This document shows positions 1 through 8,348 of a DNA stretch of 64,000 nt, in pieces (the stretch's first letter is position 1; each line of letters begins with the position of its first letter). The notes under the pieces are model-generated. The model worked only from the letters and a program-made list of their open reading frames with translations, ran no database searches and was not told the DNA's origin. The position numbers and the translations under genes were made by a program. The stretch is from UBA8389 sp942493385 (GTDB lineage: Bacteria > Bacteroidota > Bacteroidia > Bacteroidales > UBA1402), in assembly GCA_942493385.1 (NCBI GenBank), contig OW818699.1, positions 434,001 to 498,000 on the forward strand, written 5' to 3'.

Positions 1-200
1 TTCTTCTTAAGCTCATAAATAGGGAGTGCAATTCATCACCATACGATTTAATCAAAGCCTATCGTGGTTCGTTTTCAGCTTCTTTCTGGCAGGGCGTAGG
101 TTCGCTTTTCCATGCCGATTTAAAAAGTGGTTACGATCCGGCGACAAAGGATTATACACTGGAACGTATTGTAATAAAAATTGAGCAAGGTCAGTTGTAG
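1..200 (+). CDS. C-terminal end of an unidentified protein (partial)
   Basis: An open frame runs from the window edge (first full codon at base 3) to a TAG at 198-200, giving about 65 residues. The end is mixed polar and hydrophobic (…KAYRGSFSASFWQGVG…, ending KIEQGQL). I do not recognise the family. There is no membrane segment or sorting signal in the visible part. It points towards metK, and the two converge on the shared hairpin at 224-247. That the frame is coding is inferred from its openness, amino-acid make-up and position before a terminator. Confidence 0.6.
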   Translation, partial: LLKLINRECNSSPYDLIKAYRGSFSASFWQGVGSLFHADLKSGYDPATKDYTLERIVIKIEQGQL

Positions 201-223
201 CAATGGATATAAAATAAACAAGG

Positions 224-247
224 AAGGGCGCCCGTTGAGGCGCCCTT
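224..247. terminator. Bidirectional terminator between convergent genes
   Basis: A perfect 9-bp stem (AAGGGCGCC / GGCGCCCTT) encloses a 6-base loop. It is followed by CTTATTCTT on the + strand and by TTTATTTTAT on the - strand. It lies between the stop codons of the upstream + gene and metK, so it probably ends both transcripts. Confidence 0.8.
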
Positions 248-271
248 CTTATTCTTAGTGGGTTTGAAGGA

Positions 272-1573
272 TTATAATCCTACTGCCTTTTTGATGGCAT
301 CCACAAAATCCAATTTTTCCCAAGTAAAAAGTTCTACTTCGATGGTTTTTGAACCCTCGGCTTCATAACGGGATTTAAAAGTTTTCACTACTGTTTTGGG
401 TTCACGGCCCATGTGCCCATAAGATGCGGTTTCAGAATAGATCGGAAAGCGCAGTTTCAGGCGTTGTTCGATGGCCTTGGGGCGCATGTCGAACAATTCG
501 TACATCTTGTCGGCCAGTTCGCCGTCATGGATGCTCAATTTGGATGTACCGTAGGTGTTGATGTACAAGTTCATCGGCTTGGCTACACCAATGGCATAGG
601 AAACCTGAACCAGCACTTCGTCCGCTACTCCTGCAGCAACCATATTCTTTGCGATGTGGCGAGCAGCGTATGCGGCTGAACGGTCCACTTTCGAGGGATC
701 TTTCCCGGAGAAAGCGCCACCGCCGTGTGCGCCTTTGCCACCATAGGTGTCAACGATGATCTTGCGGCCGGTAAGACCGGTATCTCCGTGCGGGCCACCG
801 ATGACGAACTTGCCGGTCGGATTCACATGGTATTTGATGTCACCTTTGAACAGTTCAGCCACTTCCTTTTTTTGTTTGGCAACAACGCGTGGAATAAGAA
901 TGCTCACGATGTCATCGTGGATTTTCTTAAGCATGGTTGAATCTGCTTTGTCGATGGCTTCTTGGCTGTCGTTCTCCGGTTTGATGAAATCGTCGTGCTG
1001 GGTTGAAATCACGATGGTGTCGATACGAACGGGTTTGTTGTCGTCATCGTATTCGATGGTCACTTGTGATTTGGCATCCGGACGCAAGTATGGAATGGAT
1101 TCTTCACGACGGATGTCGGCAAGTTCCAAGAGTAAAAGATGGGCCAAATCCAATGCCAACGGCATGTAGTTGTCGGTTTCGTTGGTGGCGTAACCAAACA
1201 TCATGCCTTGGTCACCGGCTCCCTGATTCATCGGATCGATTTTTGCAGCACCGTCCACACCACGGTTGATGTCGGCAGATTGCTCGTGGATGGCAGAAAA
1301 CACGCCGCAGGAATTTCCTTCGAACATGTATTCGCCTTTGGTATAACCGATGCGGTTGATGACTTTGCGGGCAACATCCTGCAAATCCACGTATGCGCTG
1401 GTTTTTACTTCGCCGGCTAAAACTACCTGACCGGTAGTCACCAACGTTTCACAGGCCACTTTCGACTCTGGGTCGAAGGCCAGGAATTCATCAAGCAGCG
1501 CATCCGAAATTTGGTCTGCTACTTTGTCCGGATGTCCTTCGGACACGGATTCTGACGTAAATAGATAAGCCAT
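272..1573 (-). CDS. metK: S-adenosylmethionine synthetase
   Basis: Cytoplasmic enzyme that makes S-adenosylmethionine from methionine and ATP, releasing phosphate and pyrophosphate. The 433 residues match the longer Bacteroidota form. Visible motifs are GHPDK near residue 13-17 (ATP/metal binding), GAGDQG at 118-123, and the glycine-rich GGGAFSGKDPSKVDRS loop near 285. The start follows an A-rich stretch, with no Shine-Dalgarno sequence, as is usual in this phylum. The long leader (1574-1746) carries a SAM-II-like riboswitch and its own promoter, so the gene is probably transcribed alone and repressed by its product. metF and ahcY of the same methyl cycle also lie in this window but lack such a leader. 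Confidence 0.98.
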   Translation of the reverse strand: MAYLFTSESVSEGHPDKVADQISDALLDEFLAFDPESKVACETLVTTGQVVLAGEVKTSAYVDLQDVARKVINRIGYTKGEYMFEGNSCGVFSAIHEQSADINRGVDGAAKIDPMNQGAGDQGMMFGYATNETDNYMPLALDLAHLLLLELADIRREESIPYLRPDAKSQVTIEYDDDNKPVRIDTIVISTQHDDFIKPENDSQEAIDKADSTMLKKIHDDIVSILIPRVVAKQKKEVAELFKGDIKYHVNPTGKFVIGGPHGDTGLTGRKIIVDTYGGKGAHGGGAFSGKDPSKVDRSAAYAARHIAKNMVAAGVADEVLVQVSYAIGVAKPMNLYINTYGTSKLSIHDGELADKMYELFDMRPKAIEQRLKLRFPIYSETASYGHMGREPKTVVKTFKSRYEAEGSKTIEVELFTWEKLDFVDAIKKAVGL

Positions 1574-1599
1574 TTTATAATATGGATTAAGTAAATAAC

Positions 1600-1737
1600 T
1601 TGGACGATTTGCTTAAGGCAAACCTTCCGATATTATAAAATTTGGAGGAGGATATGCACCAATAGGTGCGGACTAAGATGAATCTTTAGCATTTTTTCTA
1701 GTGGTTGCAAGCGTCCAAATCCTTCCACAAATTCATT
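1600..1737 (-). promoter_or_regulatory. SAM-II-type riboswitch in the metK leader
   Basis: Read on the - strand, the leader contains GTGG-AAGGATTTGGACGC-TTGCAA-CCAC, then an A-rich link and GCTAAAG. This spacing of GATTT, TTGCAA and GCTAAA around a short stem (GTGG/CCAC) is the pattern of the SAM-II (metA) aptamer, a pseudoknot known from Alphaproteobacteria and Bacteroidota. An outer helix ATGAAT/ATTCAT (1731-1736 with 1678-1683) is possible. Downstream are a small hairpin at 1656-1669 (GCACC/GGTGC) and another just before the start codon at 1606-1624. The promoter at 1739-1767 would start the RNA right at the aptamer. The call is pattern-based; no covariance search was run. Confidence 0.75.
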
Positions 1738-1738
1738 G

Positions 1739-1767
1739 CAAATATACGACTTTTCTTTAGGATGCAA
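1739..1767 (-). promoter_or_regulatory. metK promoter
   Basis: On the - strand TATATTTG (1739-1746) fits the Bacteroidota -7 element TAnnTTTG. GTTG lies about 18 bases upstream (1765-1768), the right distance for the -33 element. Transcription would begin a few bases further on, at the 5' edge of the riboswitch. Confidence 0.6.
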
Positions 1768-1804
1768 CTTAACAAGTGCTAAATTTTCAAGAATAGAGTA
1801 GATC

Positions 1805-2500
1805 TCAGTTCAGAAAGTAATTGTAATGAAGAGTGATGTTGATGAGTTGCATCCCAGGTGCAGGCAAGTAATTGTTCAGACCGAAACTTTTGATGCTACG
1901 ACCTCGCAAGTCTCTAAACAGATCGATATTCGAGTAACCATAACCCACAGAAAGGTCGAAATTATCATGAATATTAATACTTAGGCCACCTTGTATGCCA
2001 TAATAGAAACGAGCATGACAGTCGCTTTTCAGAGCTGTTTTAACATTGTTCTCAGATGGACCTGGAATTTTTTCTCCATCCGTATTAATGGTATAATACA
2101 GTTCATTCAAGTAGGTGGTTCTTGCAGAGAAGGGTAAGAAAATGATTTTGGGCTCGGCAAAAATCGTTAAGTCATGACCTAACAACTTTCCGATGGGGGC
2201 TTGTCCTTTTACGCTGAATTGTAAGCTTGGAAGTGCCTTGTTGTCTGTTAATTTGTAAATGGTAGCAGTGGTTCCAACCTCTTCATTCCAAACGGATTTG
2301 TACCCCGAATTCCATAGCCCAAGGCCCAAATTCGTAGAGAAAAAATCATTCCATTGAACCCTTCCTTCCAGCAACACTGGGTTGATCATCTCACTGCCAT
2401 TCATCCCAAAGCCAAGACTGCCATCCAGTCCGAAACCTTTTTGACCGAAACTGGCAGTGGCAACGGACAGCATTGCCCACAAAACGATGGAATTTCTCAT
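1805..2500 (-). CDS. Outer-membrane beta-barrel-like protein, secreted
   Basis: 231 residues with a signal peptide of about 19 residues (cut predicted between SFG and Q20). The rest is rich in alternating aromatic and polar residues and short glycine turns, ending in an aromatic-rich strand (HYNYFLN), as in small outer-membrane barrels of the Bacteroidota porin-like or PorT-like type. No catalytic motif is visible and I cannot name a specific family. It lies 2 bp behind the YitT gene and so is probably co-transcribed with yitT and leuS. Its function is unknown. The Gln at the predicted mature N-terminus fits the Q-rule seen in other secreted proteins here. Confidence 0.75.
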   Translation of the reverse strand: MRNSIVLWAMLSVATASFGQKGFGLDGSLGFGMNGSEMINPVLLEGRVQWNDFFSTNLGLGLWNSGYKSVWNEEVGTTATIYKLTDNKALPSLQFSVKGQAPIGKLLGHDLTIFAEPKIIFLPFSARTTYLNELYYTINTDGEKIPGPSENNVKTALKSDCHARFYYGIQGGLSINIHDNFDLSVGYGYSNIDLFRDLRGRSIKSFGLNNYLPAPGMQLINITLHYNYFLN

Positions 2501-2502
2501 TC

Positions 2503-3369
2503 TTATTTTGATTTCATGATGTCAAACCCTTTTCCATAAACACCGATGACTGAACCCTGCGAAACAAAGGCATTCGGATCTTCTTGCTTTACAATACGAA
2601 AGATTTTGACCGATTCATTTTTTCTGGCCATGACGCAAAGTACTTTGGCAGGTTCTTTGGAATACCAGCCCATGCCGTCCAGTACGGTGACACCACGGTG
2701 TGCCTCCTTGTTGATGCGTTCAGCAATCGACTCGAATTTTGATGAAAAAATAAAGAACTGAACCGATTGCCGATCGCCGTTCACGACCATATCCACCGCG
2801 TATGAGCTGACAGCGAGGGTTGTTAGCCCGTAAATAATTTTATCGACGCTATGAAACAAAAAATACGAAGAGCAAATGATGATCAGGTCACTATAGAGCA
2901 TCGCCCGGCCGGGTGTGATGTTCCGATATTTGTTGACGATCAGGGCGATAATGTCTGTTCCACCAGTGCTTCCATTGGCAGTGAGCACTGTTCCAACTCC
3001 AGCGCCAGCTAAAAGCCCACCGATTACACAAGCCATAAACGGCTGGTTAACCAACAGTGGCTTGTGGATGTAATTTTGGGCCACCGATAAAAACAGGGTA
3101 AGTATTGCCACGCCAACAATGGTCCGAAAACTGAATTTCCAACCGAACATGCGGATGGAGATTACCAATAAAACGAGATTGATGGAAAGGTAGGTGACAG
3201 CTACTGGCAGGCCATTGGCAAAATAGACCAGAGCTGCGAGGCCGGTGATGCCGCCAGTTGTGATTTGATGCGGCAACAGGAAGCCGGTCCATCCCAAGGC
3301 GTACAGGGCCAATCCGAAAAGGATGGTCACGTATTCTTTAAAAGTATCCGATTTAAACTTATTTGCCAT
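2503..3369 (-). CDS. YitT family membrane protein (DUF161 + DUF2179)
   Basis: 288 residues. The N-terminal two thirds hold about five or six hydrophobic segments, with the family-typical glycine-rich stretches LPHQITTGGITGLA and GGLLAGAGVG. The C-terminal ~80 residues form a soluble DUF2179 domain (…GVTVLDGMGWYSKEP…), related to PII-like folds. The family occurs widely in Bacillota and Bacteroidota; its transport or signalling role is not established. It starts 12 bp after the leuS stop and is followed 2 bp later by the beta-barrel gene, suggesting a leuS-yitT-barrel transcript. Confidence 0.9.
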   Translation of the reverse strand: MANKFKSDTFKEYVTILFGLALYALGWTGFLLPHQITTGGITGLAALVYFANGLPVAVTYLSINLVLLVISIRMFGWKFSFRTIVGVAILTLFLSVAQNYIHKPLLVNQPFMACVIGGLLAGAGVGTVLTANGSTGGTDIIALIVNKYRNITPGRAMLYSDLIIICSSYFLFHSVDKIIYGLTTLAVSSYAVDMVVNGDRQSVQFFIFSSKFESIAERINKEAHRGVTVLDGMGWYSKEPAKVLCVMARKNESVKIFRIVKQEDPNAFVSQGSVIGVYGKGFDIMKSK

Positions 3370-3381
3370 GCAGGCGTAAAA

Positions 3382-6138
3382 TTACAAAACGATGTTCACA
3401 ATTTTCTTCGGAATGATAATTACTTTCTTGGGAGTTTTTCCTTCCAACCATTTTTGGGAGGAAGGATGGCTCATGATGGTCGCTTCAATTTCAGGAATAC
3501 TCAAGTCTGTAGGGAGTTCCAGCGTGTAGCGCGTTTTGCCGTTAAAGGATACCGGATAGTTGAAGGTCGATTCCACCAAGTAAGCTTCATTGCATTCCGG
3601 CCATTTTGCATCACATACACTGACTGAATTGCCAAGTGCTGCCCAGATTTCTTCGGCAAGGTGCGGTGCAAAGGGCGCTAAAAGAACAATGAGTTCCTTA
3701 AGTACGGCACTTTTGTTGCATTTCAGGGTGGCCAGTTCGTTGACACAGATCATAAAGGCACTCACCGAAGTGTTGAACGAGAAATGTTCGATGTCCCAGC
3801 TGATCTTTTTAATGGTTTTGTGCAGCGTTTTGAGTTCTGCCGCGGAAGGAGCTTCGTTGCTGAAGTGGAAACCGTTCTCGTCAGTGCAAAGTCCCCAAAG
3901 TTTCTTTAGGAAACGATGTACACCATCTATACCGTTGGTGTCCCAAGGTTTGGATTGCTCCACTGGGCCAAGGAACATTTCATACAAGCGAAGCGTGTCT
4001 GCACCGAAGCGTTCAACGATGTCATCTGGATTCACGACGTTGTACATGGACTTGGACATCTTTTCGACAGCCCAGCCACAGACGTATTTGCCATCCTCCA
4101 AAATGAATTCGGCGTTGGCGTAATCGGGACTCCATGCTTTGAATTTGTCAATGTCGAGCACATCGTTGTGGACGATGTTCACATCGGCATGAATGGGTGT
4201 TGTATCGAATTGTTCGCGTAAATTGTACGAAACAAAGGTGTTGGTTTCTTTGATGCGGTAGACAAAATTGGAGCGGCCCTGAATCATGCCCTGATTGACC
4301 AGTTTTTTGAAAGGCTCATCTTTGCAAATCAAGCCTAAATCAAACAGGAATTTATTCCAGAATCGGCTGTAAATGAGGTGTCCGGTGGCATGTTCGGTAC
4401 CTCCGACGTACAAATCCACTTGTTGCCAGTATGCGTTGGTTTCTTTACTCACCAAAGCGTTGCTGTTGTGTGGGTCCATGTAACGGAGGTAATAGGCTGA
4501 AGAACCTGCAAAACCTGGCATCGTATTCAGCTCCAATTGGTAACCTTCTTCGGTTTTCCAGTTTTTTGCATGGCCGAGTGGGGGCTGTCCGGTAGCGGTT
4601 GGTAGGAATTTGTCCACTTCTGGCAATTCAAGCGGTAATTTGCTTTCGTCAAGCATATAGGGCATGCCCTCCTTGTAATAGACAGGGAACGGCTCACCCC
4701 AATAGCGCTGGCGGCTGAAGATGGCATCACGCAGACGAAAGTTCACTTTGACACGGCCAAGACCGTTATCTCGTACATAATCTTTAGTTTTGGCAATGGC
4801 TTCCTTTACGGTCAGTCCATTCAAGAATCCTGAATTCATCAAAATGCCATCCTTGGCATCGTAGCTTTCGGTGCTGATATCTGCGCCTTCAATCAACGGA
4901 ATGATGGGCAAATTGAAATGTCTGGCGAAAGCATAATCGCGGGAGTCGTGACCTGGAACCGCCATGATTGCTCCAGTCCCGTAGCCGGCCAGTACGTAGT
5001 CGCTGATCCAGATGGGGATGGGTAAGTTTGTCAATGGATTGATGGCGTAGGCTCCTGAGAATACCCCCGTCACCCTACGATCGGCTATCCGTTCGCGTTC
5101 CGTACGTTTCTTGGTGGTTTGGATGTAAGTGGTTACTTCAGCCTGTTGGTTGGGCGTTGTAAGCTGCGCGACCAATTCGCTTTCAGGTGCCAATACCATG
5201 AATGTAACGCCGAAAATCGTATCGGCTCGTGTGGTAAATACGGTAAAGCCAAGGTCTGAATCCTTCACTTTGAAGTTCAGTTCGGCCCCTTCGCTTCGAC
5301 CGATCCAATAACGTTGGGTGTCTTTGAGAGAATCGGTCCAATCTAGATGATCCAGACCGTCCAGCAACCGCTGGGCATATGCTGAAATGCGGAGGCACCA
5401 TTGATTCATCACCTTTTGCTCCACCGGATGGCCGCCGCGTAGGGAAACGCCCTCGCTCACTTCATCATTGGCCAAGACTGTGCCGAGCGCGGGACACCAG
5501 TTTACCATGGAGTCACCCAAATAGGCGATGCGGTAATTCATGAGCAATTCGAGCTGTTCTTTTTCTGTTTTTGCTTTCCACTCAGTTGCAGTGAAGAACA
5601 ATTCTTCGGAACAAGCAACGTCCAGTCCGTCTGTTCCCAATGCCTCAAACGTTTTAACCAACTCAGAGACGGGAAGAGCTTTCTCGGCTTTGTTGTCGTA
5701 ATAACTGTTGAACATCTGAATGAATGCCCATTGTGTCCAATGATAGTAATCGGGTTCGCAAGTGCGGACTTCGCGGTCCCAGTCAAAGCAGAATCCGATT
5801 TTATCGAGTTGTTCGCGGTAACGGGCGATGTTCGTGGCAGTTGTCACAGCTGGATGTTGGCCGGTTTGTATGGCATATTGTTCAGCTGGCAAACCATAGG
5901 CGTCATAACCCATCGGGTGAAGCACGTTGAAGCCTTGAAGTCTTTTGTGACGGGAGAATATGTCGGATGCGATGTAACCTAATGGATGGCCGACGTGCAA
6001 ACCTGCGCCTGACGGATAAGGGAACATATCAAGCACGTAATATTTGGGTTTGCTTGTGTCTTCCTTGACTTTATAGGTCTGATTGGCTTTCCAGGCTGCC
6101 TGCCATTTTTGTTCAATAGCTTTGAAATTGTATTCCAT
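3382..6138 (-). CDS. leuS: Leucyl-tRNA synthetase
   Basis: Class I aminoacyl-tRNA synthetase that charges tRNA-Leu, 918 residues. The HIGH-type motif is HVGH at 48-51 after PYPSGAGL. A large CP1 editing domain follows, and KMSKS lies at 693-697, with the anticodon-binding helical domain behind it. I chose the start at 6138 (MEYNFKAIEQKW). The frame is open further upstream, but the longer version would overlap the -7 element at 6175-6182 and lacks similarity to the family N-terminus. It is divergent from nadB. Confidence 0.97.
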   Translation of the reverse strand: MEYNFKAIEQKWQAAWKANQTYKVKEDTSKPKYYVLDMFPYPSGAGLHVGHPLGYIASDIFSRHKRLQGFNVLHPMGYDAYGLPAEQYAIQTGQHPAVTTATNIARYREQLDKIGFCFDWDREVRTCEPDYYHWTQWAFIQMFNSYYDNKAEKALPVSELVKTFEALGTDGLDVACSEELFFTATEWKAKTEKEQLELLMNYRIAYLGDSMVNWCPALGTVLANDEVSEGVSLRGGHPVEQKVMNQWCLRISAYAQRLLDGLDHLDWTDSLKDTQRYWIGRSEGAELNFKVKDSDLGFTVFTTRADTIFGVTFMVLAPESELVAQLTTPNQQAEVTTYIQTTKKRTERERIADRRVTGVFSGAYAINPLTNLPIPIWISDYVLAGYGTGAIMAVPGHDSRDYAFARHFNLPIIPLIEGADISTESYDAKDGILMNSGFLNGLTVKEAIAKTKDYVRDNGLGRVKVNFRLRDAIFSRQRYWGEPFPVYYKEGMPYMLDESKLPLELPEVDKFLPTATGQPPLGHAKNWKTEEGYQLELNTMPGFAGSSAYYLRYMDPHNSNALVSKETNAYWQQVDLYVGGTEHATGHLIYSRFWNKFLFDLGLICKDEPFKKLVNQGMIQGRSNFVYRIKETNTFVSYNLREQFDTTPIHADVNIVHNDVLDIDKFKAWSPDYANAEFILEDGKYVCGWAVEKMSKSMYNVVNPDDIVERFGADTLRLYEMFLGPVEQSKPWDTNGIDGVHRFLKKLWGLCTDENGFHFSNEAPSAAELKTLHKTIKKISWDIEHFSFNTSVSAFMICVNELATLKCNKSAVLKELIVLLAPFAPHLAEEIWAALGNSVSVCDAKWPECNEAYLVESTFNYPVSFNGKTRYTLELPTDLSIPEIEATIMSHPSSQKWLEGKTPKKVIIIPKKIVNIVL

Positions 6139-6174
6139 CGGATGTGAAAATGAATGCGGTTTGCAAATTTCCCG

Positions 6175-6182
6175 CAAAGGTA
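6175..6182 (-). promoter_or_regulatory. leuS promoter (-7 element)
   Basis: TACCTTTG on the - strand matches TAnnTTTG and lies 37 bp before the leuS start. Its position argues against the longer leuS reading that would begin at 6177. Confidence 0.5.
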
Positions 6183-6214
6183 CGAATTTGGAGACAACCT
6201 GAGCAAAAAAGACC

Positions 6215-6222
6215 TATTTTTG
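6215..6222 (+). promoter_or_regulatory. nadB promoter (-7 element)
   Basis: TATTTTTG fits the Bacteroidota -7 consensus and is followed by GC as usual. It lies 20 bp before the nadB ATG. A TTTG about 25 bases upstream could be the -33 element. Confidence 0.5.
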
Positions 6223-6241
6223 CAGTTCATATGATGCTGCT

Positions 6242-7816
6242 ATGGTAAAAAAGTATGATTTTTTGGTTATCGGTTCTGGCCTGGCCGGTATGAGCTTTGC
6301 GTTGAAAGTAGCCCATAAGGGTCGTGTTGCCTTATGTTGCAAAACTGGCCTGGAAGAAGCCAACACCTTTTATGCGCAGGGAGGTATCGCCTCTGTGACG
6401 CTGGCAAGCGACCAATTCGACAAACATATTGAAGATACACTCATTGCTGGTGATGGTTTATGCGACCGTGCCGTGGTGGAAAAGGTTGTGCGTGAGGCAC
6501 CAGAACAAATCGATCAACTCGTACGATGGGGTGTCGATTTCGATAAAGATGAGGATGGACAATTTGATTTGCATCGAGAAGGGGGGCATTCTGAATTCCG
6601 AATCCTGCATCATAAGGATTCCACGGGTGCCGAAATTCAGCAAAGTTTGATTGTGAGGGTTAAAAAACACCCCAACATCGATTTGTTCGACCATCATTTT
6701 GCCATTGAAATTCTGACACAACACCATCTGGGTCAGAATGTGACCCGCCATTCTGAAAACATTGAGTGCTATGGCGCCTATGTCTTGGACATGCATACCC
6801 GCAAAATTCATACCTTTCTGGCCAAGACAACTCTGATGGCTACCGGAGGAATTGGTAATATTTACCAAACCACCACAAACCCGCTTATTGCAACTGGAGA
6901 CGGCATAGCCATGGTCTATCGTGCCAAAGGCACCGTGAATGGAATGGAGTTTGTCCAATTTCACCCAACGGCTTTGTATCACCCGGGACTGCGCCCGTCC
7001 TTCCTGATTACCGAAGCCATGCGTGGCTATGGCGGCGTGCTTCGTACCCAGGATGGGGAGGAATTCATGCAAAAATACGACAAGCGTGGCTCGTTGGCTC
7101 CTCGCGACATTGTTGCTCGTGCCATCGATACAGAGATGAAAAGCAGGGGCGATGATTTCGTATATCTGGATGTGACTCATGAATCGGCCGAAAAAACGAT
7201 GGAGCATTTTCCCATGATTTACGAAAAATGCCTGGAATTGGGTATTAATATTACAAAAGACTTCATTCCTGTTGCACCTGCTGCACATTACTTATGCGGA
7301 GGCATTACGGTGAATCAAGATGCCTGTACTTCCATCAATCGACTTTATGCAGCCGGCGAGTGTTCATGTACTGGACTTCATGGCGCCAATAGATTGGCAT
7401 CAAACTCATTGATTGAGGCCATTGTTTATGCGGACGCTGCTGCCAAACATGCTTGCTCCATCTTGGAAAAGCTTTCATACGAGGAACGGATTCCTCTTTG
7501 GAACGATGAAGGAACCCGGCTGCCCGAAGAAATGATTCTGATTACTCAAAGTTCCAAGGAAGTGGGTCAAATCATGAGCTCTTATGTAGGAATCGTAAGA
7601 TCCAATCTTCGTCTGAAACGCGCCATGGACCGCCTCGACATTTTATATCAGGAAACAGAGCGCTTGTTTATCCGCTCTGTCGTTTCCAAGGAAATTTGCG
7701 AGCTTAGAAACATCATCAATACGGGATATCTCGTGATAAAACAAGCCCAAGAGCGCAAGGAAAGCCGTGGTTTGCATTATACCATAGATTACCCAAATAA
7801 GAATCCAATTCGGTAA
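6242..7816 (+). CDS. nadB: L-aspartate oxidase
   Basis: FAD flavoprotein that oxidises L-aspartate to iminoaspartate, the first step of de novo NAD synthesis. 524 residues. The N-terminal FAD-binding GSGLAG lies at 11-16. Further motifs are FYAQGGIASV, EFVQFHPTAL, and ECSCTGLHGANRLASNSL near the second FAD-binding region. These are typical of NadB rather than SdhA or FrdA, and no respiratory partner subunits are adjacent. The C-terminal helical domain is present, so the protein looks complete. No nadA or nadC lies nearby. It is followed after 2 bp by mscL. Confidence 0.96.
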   Translation: MVKKYDFLVIGSGLAGMSFALKVAHKGRVALCCKTGLEEANTFYAQGGIASVTLASDQFDKHIEDTLIAGDGLCDRAVVEKVVREAPEQIDQLVRWGVDFDKDEDGQFDLHREGGHSEFRILHHKDSTGAEIQQSLIVRVKKHPNIDLFDHHFAIEILTQHHLGQNVTRHSENIECYGAYVLDMHTRKIHTFLAKTTLMATGGIGNIYQTTTNPLIATGDGIAMVYRAKGTVNGMEFVQFHPTALYHPGLRPSFLITEAMRGYGGVLRTQDGEEFMQKYDKRGSLAPRDIVARAIDTEMKSRGDDFVYLDVTHESAEKTMEHFPMIYEKCLELGINITKDFIPVAPAAHYLCGGITVNQDACTSINRLYAAGECSCTGLHGANRLASNSLIEAIVYADAAAKHACSILEKLSYEERIPLWNDEGTRLPEEMILITQSSKEVGQIMSSYVGIVRSNLRLKRAMDRLDILYQETERLFIRSVVSKEICELRNIINTGYLVIKQAQERKESRGLHYTIDYPNKNPIR

Positions 7817-7818
7817 AA

Positions 7819-8292
7819 ATGAAGAAATTAATTGAAATGCCAGACTTGATGAATGCAAAACTGCCTAAGGTTAAATGGGTGGATGAGTTCAAGACCTTTG
7901 CCATGAAGGGCAATGTGGTTGACATGGCTGTCGGTATCATTATCGGTGCCGCATTCGGAAAAATTGTTTCTTCTTTGGTGACCGATGTGATCATGCCTCC
8001 ACTTGGCGTAGTTATTGGTGGAGTGGATTTCAAGGACCTGAGTATTGTATTGAAAGCCTCAGTTGGTGAAGCACCGGCAGTTACCCTTAATTACGGAAAC
8101 TTCATTCAGGTGGTATTTGATTTTGCTATTGTTGCATTTGCCATCTTTTTGGTTGTTAAGGCTTTGGCAATGGCTAGACGCAGGAGCGAAATCAAAAAGG
8201 AAGAAACGCCCAAGGTCGTTGAACCTTCCAAAGAAGAAATCTTACTGACCGAAATCAGGGATTTGCTTAAGAAGAGCAGCATCGAAAAGTAA
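7819..8292 (+). CDS. mscL: Large-conductance mechanosensitive channel
   Basis: Inner-membrane emergency valve that opens under hypo-osmotic stretch. 157 residues. It shows the family N-terminus (FKTFAMKGNVVDMAVG), a first pore helix GIIIGAAFGKIVSSLVTDVIMPP, a periplasmic loop, a second membrane helix and a charged C-terminal bundle helix (EILLTEIRDLL). About 20 residues precede the conserved N-terminal helix, so an internal ATG (7840 or 7849) is also possible. It lies 2 bp behind nadB and is closed by a strong terminator, so nadB-mscL is a two-gene transcript. Confidence 0.95.
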   Translation: MKKLIEMPDLMNAKLPKVKWVDEFKTFAMKGNVVDMAVGIIIGAAFGKIVSSLVTDVIMPPLGVVIGGVDFKDLSIVLKASVGEAPAVTLNYGNFIQVVFDFAIVAFAIFLVVKALAMARRRSEIKKEETPKVVEPSKEEILLTEIRDLLKKSSIEK

Positions 8293-8299
8293 AAATAAA

Positions 8300-8329
8300 C
8301 TGGGCGGAATTTTTAAAGATTCCGCCCAG
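8300..8329 (+). terminator. Terminator after nadB-mscL
   Basis: 11-bp perfect stem (CTGGGCGGAAT / ATTCCGCCCAG), 8-base loop, followed by a run of nine T. The M16 peptidase gene ends on the other strand at 8349. The A-rich flank on the left could let it work in both directions. Confidence 0.9.
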
Positions 8330-8348
8330 CTTTTTTTTTATTCGAATT

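Noticed and set aside
1600..1737. SAM-I or SAM-I/IV-type riboswitch as the identity of the metK leader
   Set aside because: GCTAA and GCAACC-like pieces occur, but the P3 and P4 helices of those classes are missing; GATTT / TTGCAA / GCTAAA spacing fits SAM-II better.
6458..7288. 276-codon open frame antisense to nadB
   Set aside because: It lies wholly inside a well-conserved gene, has no recognisable protein features (many His/Cys/Phe in low-complexity order), and is explained by codon bias on the opposite strand.
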